A stretch of DNA of 26,810 bases from DASQVO01 sp035640715 (GCA_035640715.1 DASQVO010000144.1:1-26810), one strand, 5' to 3'; counted from the stretch's first letter, positions 15,812 to 23,361 are shown. Program-made: numbers and translations. Notes: generated from the letters alone by a model not told the origin.

Positions 15812-17004
15812 TGACCGCCTCCCGATGCGGGCAGCACGGAACGCACGGCTGGCCACTGGCCGTCGCCGATCAGCACCAGGTCCGCCCGGCGGCCGGCGGC
15901 CAGGCTGCCCCGGTCTGCCAGGCCCGCGACCGCCGCGGGTCCGGCCGTGATCAGCCGTACCGCCTCCGGCAGGCTCGCGATCTTCTCGGCCACGATCCTG
16001 AAGCACGCCGCGAGCAGCGCCGAGGGCAGGTAGTCCGAGGCCAGGCCGGTGACCAGGCCGCGGCCGATCAGCTCCGCGGCCGACACGTTCCCCGAGTGCG
16101 AGGAGCCGCGCAGCACGTTCGGCGCCCCCATCACCACCGGGAAGCCGTGATCCCTGGCCGCTTCCGCGGCCTCGACCGTGGTGGGGAACTCGGCGACCGC
16201 GCCGCCCCGCGCGGCCAGCGCGGCGACCGCTTCCGCCGAGTCGGGATCGTGACCGAGCAGGCGGATGCGCCCCGCCCGCGCCAGCCCGCCCAGCCAGGCG
16301 AGATTCGCCTCGCGCACGTCCAGGTAGCGGGAGCCCTCGGCGATCAGCTCGTCCACGCGCCGCTCCGCTTCTTCCGCGGACAGCCCGTTGATGCCCATCA
16401 GGTAGCGCTCCATGTACCGGCGGTCGGCGTACTGCCCCTGTCCCGGAGTGTGATCCTCGTGTGAGACCAGCGCCGTTCCCTCCGCGGCGTCCAGCTCGCG
16501 GCGCAGCGCCTCGGCACCGTCGGCCGAGAGGAGGTCCAGCCGGTACAGGATCCGGTGGTCCACCGGGCCCCGGCCGCGGGCCCGCACGCAGGCGCACAGC
16601 TCGTTCGCGGTGGACACCGTGCGGGCGGTGCCGCCGGTGGCCTTGTGCTGGAACCCGGCCCCGTGGAACACCGTGGTCACCCCGGCGGCCACGAGCTTGC
16701 CCTCCAGGGACACGATCGCGAACTCCCACGGCAGCGGCGCGGTCGGCCGGGGCAGGCGCTCCCGTTCCAGGGCGTCGCTGTGCACGTCCACCAGCCCGGG
16801 CAGGCACAGCAGGCTGCCGCCGTCGACGTCCGAGCCCGACCCGGCCGGATGGTGGCCCACCTCGCTGATCACACCGCCGCGCACCACGACCCGCGCGTCG
16901 TCGACGATACGGTCCGGCAGTACCGCCCGCACATGCCCGAGCACATAGTCGGCCGGCGGCTCGGCCAGCGGCCACGGCCTGGTGGGGACGGAAAGCGTGC
17001 TCAC
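15808..17004 (-). CDS. phnM: alpha-D-ribose 1-methylphosphonate 5-triphosphate diphosphatase
   Basis: A 398-residue amidohydrolase-superfamily protein that removes pyrophosphate from the ribosyl phosphonate triphosphate made by PhnGHL, giving the substrate of PhnJ. The metal-binding strand is LLCLPGLVDVHSDALE (His and Asp). Other family marks are LVAAGVTTVFHGAG, a histidine-containing VSHEDHTPGQGQY, FPTTVEAAEAARDHG, GAPNVLRGSSHSGNVSA and GLASDYLPSALL, whose Asp closes the site. The GTG start at 17004 overlaps the phnL stop by 4 bp, and the 3' end overlaps the IMPase-like gene the same way. The protein is slightly longer than E. coli PhnM (about 378 residues) because of its N-terminal Pro-rich lead. 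Confidence 0.94.
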   Translation of the reverse strand: MSTLSVPTRPWPLAEPPADYVLGHVRAVLPDRIVDDARVVVRGGVISEVGHHPAGSGSDVDGGSLLCLPGLVDVHSDALERERLPRPTAPLPWEFAIVSLEGKLVAAGVTTVFHGAGFQHKATGGTARTVSTANELCACVRARGRGPVDHRILYRLDLLSADGAEALRRELDAAEGTALVSHEDHTPGQGQYADRRYMERYLMGINGLSAEEAERRVDELIAEGSRYLDVREANLAWLGGLARAGRIRLLGHDPDSAEAVAALAARGGAVAEFPTTVEAAEAARDHGFPVVMGAPNVLRGSSHSGNVSAAELIGRGLVTGLASDYLPSALLAACFRIVAEKIASLPEAVRLITAGPAAVAGLADRGSLAAGRRADLVLIGDGQWPAVRSVLPASGGGQ

Positions 17005-17840
17005 GCCCTGTCTCCCGCTCGCCTCTGGGGCGCCTTTGAGGCGCCGCCTTCCCTCGTCGCTCGTTCCTCGCTCCTCAGTCCAGGCGACGCCGCGCCCCTT
17101 CGGCTCGCAGTGACCCCCGCGATCTGCTCGGCCGGCCCCTCGGCCACGATCCGGCCCTCCGACATGCGCACCGCGCGGGTGGCCAGCCGGCGCATCGCGT
17201 CCAGGTCGTGGAACACCGACAGCACCGCGACGCCCCGGCCTGCCAGCTGAGAGATCAGGGCCAGTGCGCTGGCCCGGTTCGCCGGGTCCAGCGCGGACAC
17301 CGGCTCGTCCAGCAGCAGCAGCCGGGGCGGCGCGACCGTGCCGGCGGCGAGGTTGACCCGCTGCCGCTCGCCGCCGGAGAGCACACCGCAGTCCACGTCC
17401 CACAGCGCCTCGTCCAGGCCGAGGCTGCGCAGCGCGGCCGCCGCCGCCTCGCTCGCGTCCGGGCGGGACAGGCCGCGGCGCACGGCCGCCGCGGTCACCA
17501 CGGCCTGCGGCCCGGTGCGCGGCGGGGCGGTGAGGAACTGCGCGACATAGCCGATCTCCCGGCCACGCAGCCTCGCCAGGTCCCGGTCCGGCAGCGCGGT
17601 CAGCTCGATGGGGCCCGTGGCACCGTGCAGCACGACCGAGCCGGAATCGGGCAGGTAGGTCCGGTACACGCAGCGGAGCAGGCTGGACTTGCCCGCCCCG
17701 CTTGGCCCGGCGACGGCCACATGCTCGCCGGCCGCCACGTCCAGGTCCACCCCGCGCAGCGAGCGGACCGTCCTGCCGTCGATCGTGTGCAGGGTGAAGG
17801 TTTTGTGTAGCTCACGAATACTCAACACCAACGAGTTCAT
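17001..17840 (-). CDS. phnL: C-P lyase ATP-binding subunit PhnL
   Basis: A 279-residue ABC-type ATPase of the C-P lyase system; with PhnG, PhnH and PhnI it is needed to couple phosphonate to the C1' of ATP ribose. Walker A is GPSGAGKSS, the signature LSGGERQRVNLAAG, Walker B LLLLDEPVSALD, and the H-loop His sits in SVFHDLDAM. The PhnL-specific opening LHKTFTLHTIDGRTVRSLRG and VAQFLTAPPRTG are present. The ATG at 17840 has AGGAGG about 10 bp upstream and lies 7 bp after the PhnJK stop. The last about 40 residues (after GPAEQIAGV) are a basic extension not in E. coli PhnL, encoded over a palindromic sequence at 17029-17045. Confidence 0.93.
   Translation of the reverse strand: MNSLVLSIRELHKTFTLHTIDGRTVRSLRGVDLDVAAGEHVAVAGPSGAGKSSLLRCVYRTYLPDSGSVVLHGATGPIELTALPDRDLARLRGREIGYVAQFLTAPPRTGPQAVVTAAAVRRGLSRPDASEAAAAALRSLGLDEALWDVDCGVLSGGERQRVNLAAGTVAPPRLLLLDEPVSALDPANRASALALISQLAGRGVAVLSVFHDLDAMRRLATRAVRMSEGRIVAEGPAEQIAGVTASRRGAASPGLRSEERATREGGASKAPQRRAGDRA
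17029..17045. repeat. perfect inverted repeat in the 3' end of phnL
   Basis: GGCGCC-TTTGA-GGCGCC forms a perfect 6-bp stem with a 5-base loop inside the coding region for the PhnL C-terminal extension, about 25 bp before phnM. The following about 60 bp are low-complexity (CTCGTCGCTCGTTCCTCGCT). It may be a palindromic repeat inserted into the gene, or an attenuation hairpin between phnL and phnM. Confidence 0.5.
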
Positions 17841-17847
17841 CGCTGGC

Positions 17848-19653
17848 CTACCTCCTGGCCGCGGCCACCAGCCGCTGGGTGTAGGGATGGTGCGGATCAT
17901 TGAAGAGCTGGTCGGTAAGCCCGCTCTCCACCACGCGGCCCAGCTGCATGACCAGGCTGCGGTCGGCGAGCGCTTCGATGACCGTGAAGTCGTGGCTCAC
18001 CACGACCGCGGCGATGTTCCGCTCGGCGAGCAGGCCGCGCAGCAGGTCGAGCACCCCGGCCGCGACGGACGCGTCGAGCCCGGTGGTCGGCTCGTCCAGC
18101 AGCAGCACCGGCGGCTCGGTGGCCAGCGCCTTGGCAATCTGTACCCGCTGGCGCATCCCGCCGGAGAAGGTGCCTACCGGATCATCCATCCGGGACAGCG
18201 GGACCTCGACCCGCTCGAGTAGCTGCGCCGCCCGGCGCCGGATCGCGTGATAACTTCGCCAGCCGGCCGCGGTCAGCCGCTCCGCGATGTTGCCCCCCGC
18301 GGTGACCCGCAGGTCCAGCCCGGCCGCCGGGTCCTGGTGGACCACGGCCATGGTGTCCACCCGGAGCCGCCGCCGGGCCGCCGGATCCAGCCCGAGCAGG
18401 TCGGTCACCCCGTCGTTCATCGTGGCCAGGTGCACCGATCCGGCGGTGGCCGGCTCATCGCCGACCACGCAGCGCAGCACGGTGGACTTGCCCGAGCCCG
18501 ACTCGCCGATCAGCCCGAGTGCCTCGCCGGGTGCCACGTCGAAGGACACGTCCCAGGCGGCTACGATCGCGCCCGTGGCCGGGCTGACCGCAGTGCCGAA
18601 CTCGGGCCCGGTGCCGCCGACCGCCAGCCCGCCGCCGCGTCCGTAGACCTTGCCGATCCCGTCGACCCGGAGAATCCAGTCCTCCCCGGCCGGCTCGGCC
18701 ATCCGGGGCGGGAGGTCGATGTCCCGTGCCGCCGGGCGCGCAGCCCGGCGCGCGGGGTCCGGCAGCCACGCCAGCGGCGCGTGCTCCCGGTGCCCAGCGA
18801 CATCGGCGTCCGCCTCGGATACCCGCGTGCACCAGTCCGAATCACTGCACACGTACCCCCCACCGGCCTCCACGAGGAAGGTGTCGGTGCTGCCGCAGTA
18901 GGCGCAGCGCGCGCCCGGCACGTGCTCCACCTCGAACGGCACGTCGGAGAAAGTCAGCGGGGTGACGTCGGTGTGCGGCGGGATCGCGTAGATCCGCTTC
19001 TCCCGGCCGGCACCATACAGGTTCAGGTGGGCTGACTGGTGCAGCCGCGGCACGTCCCAGCGCGGTACCGGGCTGGTCGCCACCACATACCGGCCGTTCA
19101 CCAGCACGGGATAGCCGGTTGACCTGGTGATCACCCCGTTGCGCACCAGATCCTCGTACAGGCTCACCCACATCGCCGAGTAGTCGGCCTGGGCGTGCAT
19201 CCGGGCGCACTCAGCTACCGACTTCTGGACCCCGCGCAGCGGCTCGGGCACCGGCACCTGGAACACCAGGATCTGCTGGCGGCCGAGCGCCTCCTCGGGC
19301 ACCCGGTGCCTGGTCTGCACCACGGTGGCCAGCCGGGTGTCCGTGGTCGGCTCGCACCCCGCGGCACCGGCGATCAGCCGGCGCAGGTTCGTGGCGTTGA
19401 CTCCGCCGTCGTCACCCTGGTCGATCACCTTGAGCACGTCGCCCGCCCCGATGACGCCGAGGGTCACCTGGAGCCCGCCGGAACCCCAGCCGCGGGCGAC
19501 CGGCATTTCCCTGGACCCGAACGGCACCTGATAGCCGGGCACGCAGACCGCGATCAGGATGGCCCGCCTGATCTCCCGCTTCGCTCCCTCGTCCAGCAGC
19601 CCCCGCATATCCGCGGCCGGGCCGGACTCCTCCAGCAGTGCGTGCACGGTCAT
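17848..19653 (-). CDS. phnJ: fused PhnJ-PhnK: radical SAM C-P lyase joined to its ATPase
   Basis: A single 601-residue chain. Residues 1-about 285 are PhnJ, which cleaves the C-P bond of ribosyl phosphonate using a 4Fe-4S cluster and SAM. Gly40 in VPGYQVPFG matches E. coli Gly32, the glycyl radical site. Cys250, Cys253, Cys269 and Cys275 form C-x2-C-x15-C-x5-C; the loop is six residues shorter than the E. coli C-x2-C-x21-C-x5-C, and Cys275 matches the thiyl Cys272. A Pro/Arg-rich linker (about 285-325) leads to PhnK: Walker A GESGSGKST (383-391), signature FSGGMRQRV (496-504), Walker B LLLDEPTTGLD (from 517) and H-loop His554. The ATG at 19653 overlaps the phnI stop (ATGA). The frame has no interruption, and PhnK is known to dock on PhnJ in E. 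coli. Confidence 0.95.
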   Translation of the reverse strand: MTVHALLEESGPAADMRGLLDEGAKREIRRAILIAVCVPGYQVPFGSREMPVARGWGSGGLQVTLGVIGAGDVLKVIDQGDDGGVNATNLRRLIAGAAGCEPTTDTRLATVVQTRHRVPEEALGRQQILVFQVPVPEPLRGVQKSVAECARMHAQADYSAMWVSLYEDLVRNGVITRSTGYPVLVNGRYVVATSPVPRWDVPRLHQSAHLNLYGAGREKRIYAIPPHTDVTPLTFSDVPFEVEHVPGARCAYCGSTDTFLVEAGGGYVCSDSDWCTRVSEADADVAGHREHAPLAWLPDPARRAARPAARDIDLPPRMAEPAGEDWILRVDGIGKVYGRGGGLAVGGTGPEFGTAVSPATGAIVAAWDVSFDVAPGEALGLIGESGSGKSTVLRCVVGDEPATAGSVHLATMNDGVTDLLGLDPAARRRLRVDTMAVVHQDPAAGLDLRVTAGGNIAERLTAAGWRSYHAIRRRAAQLLERVEVPLSRMDDPVGTFSGGMRQRVQIAKALATEPPVLLLDEPTTGLDASVAAGVLDLLRGLLAERNIAAVVVSHDFTVIEALADRSLVMQLGRVVESGLTDQLFNDPHHPYTQRLVAAARR

Positions 19654-20876
19654 CGGCGTTCCCTTCCCGCCGGCCCGGTCCCGGCTAGCTCTGTACCGGC
19701 TGGCTCACTACCGGCTGGCTCAGTACCGGCTGGCTCTGTACCGGCTGGCTCAGTACCGGCTGGCTCAGTCCCGGGTGACCCGGCATTCGCTGGCCCGGTG
19801 CCGCCCGATGCGGTGCCGCGCTGTCGCTCCGACCGGCCGGCCAGCTTGCGGTCGACCATCGACCGGAACGTCACGTAGTGCGGCAGCTTCAGGTGCTCGA
19901 GGAAGCCGCCGGAGTCCAGGCCGTCCACGGTGAGCAAGAGCACCTGCTGGAGCAGCCCGTCCTGGCCGAACCGCCGGCACGCGATATCCAGGTTCGCCAT
20001 CGCGATGGCCTTGCGCTCGTTGTGGCCGAAGCACATCCCGTACCCGACGTCGAACTTGGTCCGGTCCTCTTCGGCGCCGTCCAGGTCTTCGATGGCCTCC
20101 GTCTCGGTGACCCGTACCGTGCCGACCTCCACCGGCTTCCCGGTATGCGGATGCCGCACCCGTACGGGCAGGCGGCCGTGACGCAGCTCGCCCAGGGTGA
20201 CCTCGTGGATGTTGCCGTCCGGGCCGAGAATCGAGCGGTACCACAGTGATTGGAGCGCGCCGGTCTCCGCGCGGGCCATGCTGGCCAGCACCGCGGACCG
20301 TGGCGCCGGGGGCCGCGCTGCCTGCCTGGTCACGTCGAACGGCTCGTTGTCCGGCTCGGCAGGCCGCTCGGCGAGCAGGCCGAGCTTTCGCAGCATGGCA
20401 GAGAACCGCTGCGGGCTCCGCTCCCCGGTGGCCGGCCGGGCCGGCGGTGCCTGGCCGGCCTGGCCGTCGGGCGGCGACTGCTGGCGCTCAAGTAGGCGGC
20501 CGGTGTAGTCGGTCGTCCGTCCGAGCAGCTGCGGGCCGTCCGGGGTGCGGTACGCCGGGACGATCCGGCGGAGCGCGATGAGCTCATCCGGGTCGATGGG
20601 CTCGCTCACCGCCAGCCGGGGCAGCGTCGAGCGGTAGGCCCGCACCAGATGCGCCGCCTCCAGCGTGTCGCCTTCGGCCTGCCGGAACGCGTCCGCGGCC
20701 ACCGCCTCCCCGTACAGCCCGGCCTCTCCCATGATCCGGTCCATCGCGAGCCGGAAGCGCTGCACGATCTGCTCGCCTGACACCCAGGGTGCGGCCGCGT
20801 GATCGCGCTTGTCCCGCACCAGTTTCTCGGCCGCCAGAATCGACTCCAGCCCGCCGCGAACGCCCGCGTATCCCAT
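19650..20876 (-). CDS. phnI: C-P lyase core subunit PhnI
   Basis: A 408-residue PhnI. In the E. coli pathway PhnI with PhnG, PhnH and PhnL displaces adenine from ATP to attach phosphonate to ribose. Family segments include GYAGVRGGLESILAAEKLV at the start, DELIALRRIVPAYRTPDG, ALQSLWYRSILGPDG, FDVGYGMCFGHNERKAIAMA and HYVTFRSMVDRKL. E. coli PhnI is about 354 residues. The excess comes from an insertion around residues 145-175 and a C-terminal tail of about 60 residues made of repeated A-G-T-E-P units. The ATG at 20876 has AGGGAGGGG upstream, and the stop overlaps the phnJK start by 4 bp. The gene lies about 30 bp after phnH. Confidence 0.94.
   Translation of the reverse strand: MGYAGVRGGLESILAAEKLVRDKRDHAAAPWVSGEQIVQRFRLAMDRIMGEAGLYGEAVAADAFRQAEGDTLEAAHLVRAYRSTLPRLAVSEPIDPDELIALRRIVPAYRTPDGPQLLGRTTDYTGRLLERQQSPPDGQAGQAPPARPATGERSPQRFSAMLRKLGLLAERPAEPDNEPFDVTRQAARPPAPRSAVLASMARAETGALQSLWYRSILGPDGNIHEVTLGELRHGRLPVRVRHPHTGKPVEVGTVRVTETEAIEDLDGAEEDRTKFDVGYGMCFGHNERKAIAMANLDIACRRFGQDGLLQQVLLLTVDGLDSGGFLEHLKLPHYVTFRSMVDRKLAGRSERQRGTASGGTGPANAGSPGTEPAGTEPAGTEPAGTEPAGSEPAGTELAGTGPAGRERR
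19681..19770. repeat. six 15-bp tandem repeats encoding the PhnI C-terminal tail
   Basis: Six near-identical 15-mers with the core CCGGCTGGCTCAGTA stand head to tail, differing at one to three bases. Read on the minus strand they encode pentapeptides of the type A-G-T-E-P near the end of PhnI. The unit length is a multiple of three, so copy number can change without frameshift. Confidence 0.9.
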
Positions 20877-20907
20877 TAGTGCCCCTCCCTGATCCCCGCG
20901 TCTCCCA

Positions 20908-21486
20908 TCAGCGCACTTCCTCGATCACCGTTGTGCTGCGCGGGACGGCGGCCAGCCGGCCATCCGGCGTTAGGAACACCAGATCAACGCCGACCGGGAA
21001 ATCCCGTACCAGCCCGGCCCGGGCCGCCCAGAACCCGTCCGGCAGCCCGCCCACGGAAAGCGCCCGCTCACCCGCGATTCCCGGGCCGGACAGGCGCAGG
21101 CCCGCCGACTCACCCAAGCCGCTGACGGCGATGAAGACCTGCGCGCCCAGCTCCGGTGCGGCCGCGCTGCCGGTGCGAAGGCCGCGGAGCTGCTGCGGTC
21201 CGGGGACATCCAGCGCCGCGACCAGCCCGGCCTCCTCCAGCGGCCGGATCGCGGCGCCGGTCGCGGCCGTGACCAGGCCGGCCCAGCGCGGATCGGCGGC
21301 GAGCACGCAGACCGGGGTCGACAGATCGGCCAGTGCCAGCACCGGCAGCAGCGCCGCCGGGGTATCCCCCCCGGCGGCCATGCCCGCCGCGGGAATGCGC
21401 AGGATCTCACCGGGATGTGCCATGGCGTCAAGTACCGCGCGGAACACCCTCTGGCTGGCGGCGGGCGCTAGGCCGACCGCGTTCAC
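20908..21486 (-). CDS. phnH: C-P lyase core subunit PhnH
   Basis: A 192-residue PhnH, part of the PhnGHI core (E. coli PhnH is 194 residues). Recognisable family segments are SQRVFRAVLDAMAHPGEIL at the N-terminus, LPVLALADLSTPVCVL, GLRLSGPGIAGERALSVGGL and the closing LVRDFPVGVDLVFLTPDGRL with STTVIEE. The GTG start at 21486 overlaps the phnG stop by 4 bp, so the longer in-frame start at 21576 is rejected. Confidence 0.93.
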   Translation of the reverse strand: MNAVGLAPAASQRVFRAVLDAMAHPGEILRIPAAGMAAGGDTPAALLPVLALADLSTPVCVLAADPRWAGLVTAATGAAIRPLEEAGLVAALDVPGPQQLRGLRTGSAAAPELGAQVFIAVSGLGESAGLRLSGPGIAGERALSVGGLPDGFWAARAGLVRDFPVGVDLVFLTPDGRLAAVPRSTTVIEEVR

Positions 21487-21959
21487 CGCAGCTCCTCGAA
21501 CCGCACGATGGTCGGCATCAATTCGCCCCATTCCTGCTCGTCCTGCCGCTCGATCCGTTCGGCCACCTGGCGGCACAGCTCGTCGACCAGCGCGGCCGGG
21601 CCGGGACCGCGCTGGGCCGCCGCGTCGAGCACGGCCGCCGCCAGCACCGCCGCCCGGTCCTCGCCCAGGCGCATGGCCCAGCCGCGCACGCCGTCAAGCT
21701 CCACCTCGGCACGGCAGGACAGCACATCGCCGAGCAGGAACCGCTGCCCCAAGATCGGCTCCCGCACCTGTGTAACCACACAGCCCACTTCCGGCGGCAC
21801 CAACACGACCGGTTCCGGCCTGCCCGCCAGGCATTCATCCGCCAGCGCGATCAGCTCTCCGGCCTCGGCAGCTGCCAGCAGCTCCGTGCGGCGTTCCCGG
21901 GTGAGCGGCCGGCCAGGCGCAGGCCCGGATGGGGGGTGTGCGGGATTACTGTCCGGCAT
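21483..21959 (-). CDS. phnG: C-P lyase core subunit PhnG
   Basis: A 158-residue PhnG, the small subunit of the PhnGHIJ complex (E. coli PhnG is 150 residues). The family pattern RRTELLAAAEAGELIALAD at the N-terminus is followed by VREPILGQRFLLGDVLSCRA, the region that contacts PhnI, and ends with VAERIERQDEQEWGELMPTI VRF-type sequence. The ATG at 21959 lies inside the 3' end of phnF (14-bp overlap), so translation is likely coupled. A Pro-rich lead of about 18 residues precedes the conserved part. Confidence 0.9.
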   Translation of the reverse strand: MPDSNPAHPPSGPAPGRPLTRERRTELLAAAEAGELIALADECLAGRPEPVVLVPPEVGCVVTQVREPILGQRFLLGDVLSCRAEVELDGVRGWAMRLGEDRAAVLAAAVLDAAAQRGPGPAALVDELCRQVAERIERQDEQEWGELMPTIVRFEELR

Positions 21960-22698
21960 CCAATTCTCCGGTTCGTCGGGCCCGGCCGTTCATTTCCACC
22001 ACGATCCGGCAGACGTCCGGGCGGGACCAAGTGTTGCTGCACATCACGGCGGCGCCGGTACCTTCATCCCGGCTCAGGCTTTCCACCAGCCACACCGGCC
22101 GCGTTCCTTCGATTTCCAGTCCGGTGACCACCTCATTCGCCGGGATCTCCATCCCGACCCGGCACCATGCGCGGCCCGGCCGTACCCTGGCCAGCTGACG
22201 GAGGATCTCGTCCACCGATTCCACCGCCCGTACCGCGACATCCAGCTCGGGCAGCACGTCCAGCGGGATCCACTCGTTGCTCCAGGAAGCCACCAGCCCG
22301 TCGATGTAGTACTGACGCACCAGCAGGTGCGCCAGTACCCCCGACGCCCGGTCGAGCCGGCCTGCGATGGCGTCGGGCAGCGGCTCCCGCCGGATCTCGC
22401 GGACAACCGAGCGCGGCACACCGCCCGCCTCCCGCACCGTCTGATGCCAGGAAGGCGCGCGGTCACGAGAGATCACATAGTCGATGCGCCTGCTGACGAA
22501 CGTGCCGGACCCGCGCACGCGCCGCACCAGGAGCCGCCGCTCCAGTTCCTGCACAGCAGCGCGGGCAGCGGCCCTGCTCACCCCGAAGCGATCCGCGATC
22601 TCGTTCTCACTGGCGATCTTCGCGCCGGGGGCGAACCCGGCGCACTCCGCGGCAAGCACCTCCGCGGTCTCCAGGTAACGGACCCTGTTCATGGCCAC
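21946..22698 (-). CDS. phnF: GntR-family (HutC/UTRA) regulator PhnF
   Basis: A 250-residue regulator with an N-terminal winged helix (residues about 10-75: ASENEIADRFGVSRAAARAA, GSGTFVSRRIDYV) and a C-terminal UTRA ligand-binding domain (from about residue 90: AHLLVRQYYIDGLVASWSNE, VVTGLEIEGTRPVWLVESLS). UTRA regulators such as PhnF sense small molecules and usually repress their own operon. As the first gene of the C-P lyase operon it is likely autoregulatory. The GTG at 22698 and an ATG at 22692 are both possible starts; neither has a strong ribosome binding site. A 12-bp palindrome and Pho-box-like motifs lie just upstream. Confidence 0.9.
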   Translation of the reverse strand: MAMNRVRYLETAEVLAAECAGFAPGAKIASENEIADRFGVSRAAARAAVQELERRLLVRRVRGSGTFVSRRIDYVISRDRAPSWHQTVREAGGVPRSVVREIRREPLPDAIAGRLDRASGVLAHLLVRQYYIDGLVASWSNEWIPLDVLPELDVAVRAVESVDEILRQLARVRPGRAWCRVGMEIPANEVVTGLEIEGTRPVWLVESLSRDEGTGAAVMCSNTWSRPDVCRIVVEMNGRARRTGELDAGQ

Positions 22699-22715
22699 GA
22701 CTGTCCAGCAGGGGC

Positions 22716-22727
22716 TTGTCCGGACAA
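22716..22727. promoter_or_regulatory. 12-bp palindrome, candidate PhnF operator
   Basis: TTGTCCGGACAA is a perfect 12-bp palindrome, 18 bp upstream of the phnF GTG. In mycobacteria PhnF is reported to bind a 12-bp inverted repeat of similar size at its own promoter, though with a different sequence. The position would allow repression of the phnF-G-H-I-JK-L-M unit. Binding is inference. Confidence 0.45.
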
Positions 22728-22732
22728 CTTCG

Positions 22733-22765
22733 CGAGCGTGAACGCCTAGAACAGACTGTGTGAAC
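22733..22765 (-). promoter_or_regulatory. Pho-box-like repeat upstream of phnF
   Basis: On the minus strand GTTCACACAGT (22765-22755) and GTTCACGCTCG (22743-22733) are exactly 22 bp apart, i.e. two 11-bp units. The intervening 11-mer is CTGTTCTAGGC. Actinomycete PhoP binds direct repeats of 11-bp units starting GTTCA. The spacing and position are right for phosphate-starvation control of the C-P lyase operon, but the middle unit is poor. Confidence 0.45.
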
Positions 22766-22974
22766 GGCCCCGCTAGTTGTTGCGCCCGATGGTCACTGGC
22801 AGGAGATCATGACGGGTGCCGGCGTGCCCTGACCGCCCAGCCGACATCACCCGCCCTCTACCCGTGGCGGACCTACGGTGAACGCTCCTCAGAGGAGGGC
22901 TCACAATGCTCGCGGGCTACATCGTCTCGACGTACACCTGCGTTGACCAGGGCAGAACGCCCTTGACCCCCGGG
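22766..22974. other. region without a supported gene between phnF and the DUF3224 gene
   Basis: About 200 bp. A frame opens at an ATG at 22906 behind a strong GAGGAGGG (22889-22896) and reads MLAGYIVSTYTCVDQGRTPL before running antisense through the DUF3224 gene. I do not recognise it. The good ribosome binding site suggests the 5' end of a lost or truncated gene. No tRNA or known riboswitch pattern was recognised. Confidence 0.3.
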
Positions 22975-23361
22975 TCAGAGCTCGTAGTTGAGCGTGTAGG
23001 AATGGCTGCCGTCCGGGCCGATGATGATCTGGCCCTCGCCGCGGATCCCGGCCAGGTCCCCGGTCCCGCTCGTCTCGACGATCTTCCACGTCATCCAGGG
23101 CACGCCGTTCTCCCCGCCGGCATTGTGCTGCAGGACAAAGCTGCCCTTCCGGCCGCCTAGGGTCCCCTCGAAGCGCTCGATGCCCGCGTACGCGGCCGGG
23201 TGCGCGGTGTGCACCGTGAGGATGTCCGTCTCGCTGGTACCGGTCAGGTCCCCGTGAAAGGTCTTCGAGATGTGCGCCCGCGCGAGCTTGACACCGCCGG
23301 AGTCGCTGTAGGGCGGCTCGTCGTTGAAGCGGAGATCAAAGGTGCCTTCTGCCCTGTCCAT
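22975..23361 (-). CDS. DUF3224 family protein
   Basis: A 128-residue protein of the DUF3224 family (AllENE-barrel-like fold, function unknown). It has the family opening AEGTFDLRF, then VKLARAHISKTFHGDLTGTS, the central YAGIERFEGTLGGRKGSFVL and the ending SGTGDLAGIRGEGQIIIGPD. Length is normal for the family. I chose the ATG at 23361; longer in-frame starts overlap the PHP-domain gene on the other strand and carry no conserved sequence. The ribosome binding site is weak. It is divergent from the PHP-domain gene, with about 110 bp between starts. No functional link to phosphonate metabolism is visible. Confidence 0.87.
   Translation of the reverse strand: MDRAEGTFDLRFNDEPPYSDSGGVKLARAHISKTFHGDLTGTSETDILTVHTAHPAAYAGIERFEGTLGGRKGSFVLQHNAGGENGVPWMTWKIVETSGTGDLAGIRGEGQIIIGPDGSHSYTLNYEL

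Noticed and set aside
19681..19770. CRISPR-like array
   Set aside because: The units are contiguous 15-mers without spacers and lie in frame within phnI.
22809..22832. Short leader peptide (seven codons) behind GGCAGGAG
   Set aside because: It is too short to support without conservation, with no nearby gene on that strand to regulate.
22790..22905. Riboswitch upstream of the ATG at 22906
   Set aside because: I compared it mentally with common actinobacterial riboswitch patterns (cobalamin, SAM, M-box, c-di-AMP, guanidine) and found no matching core.
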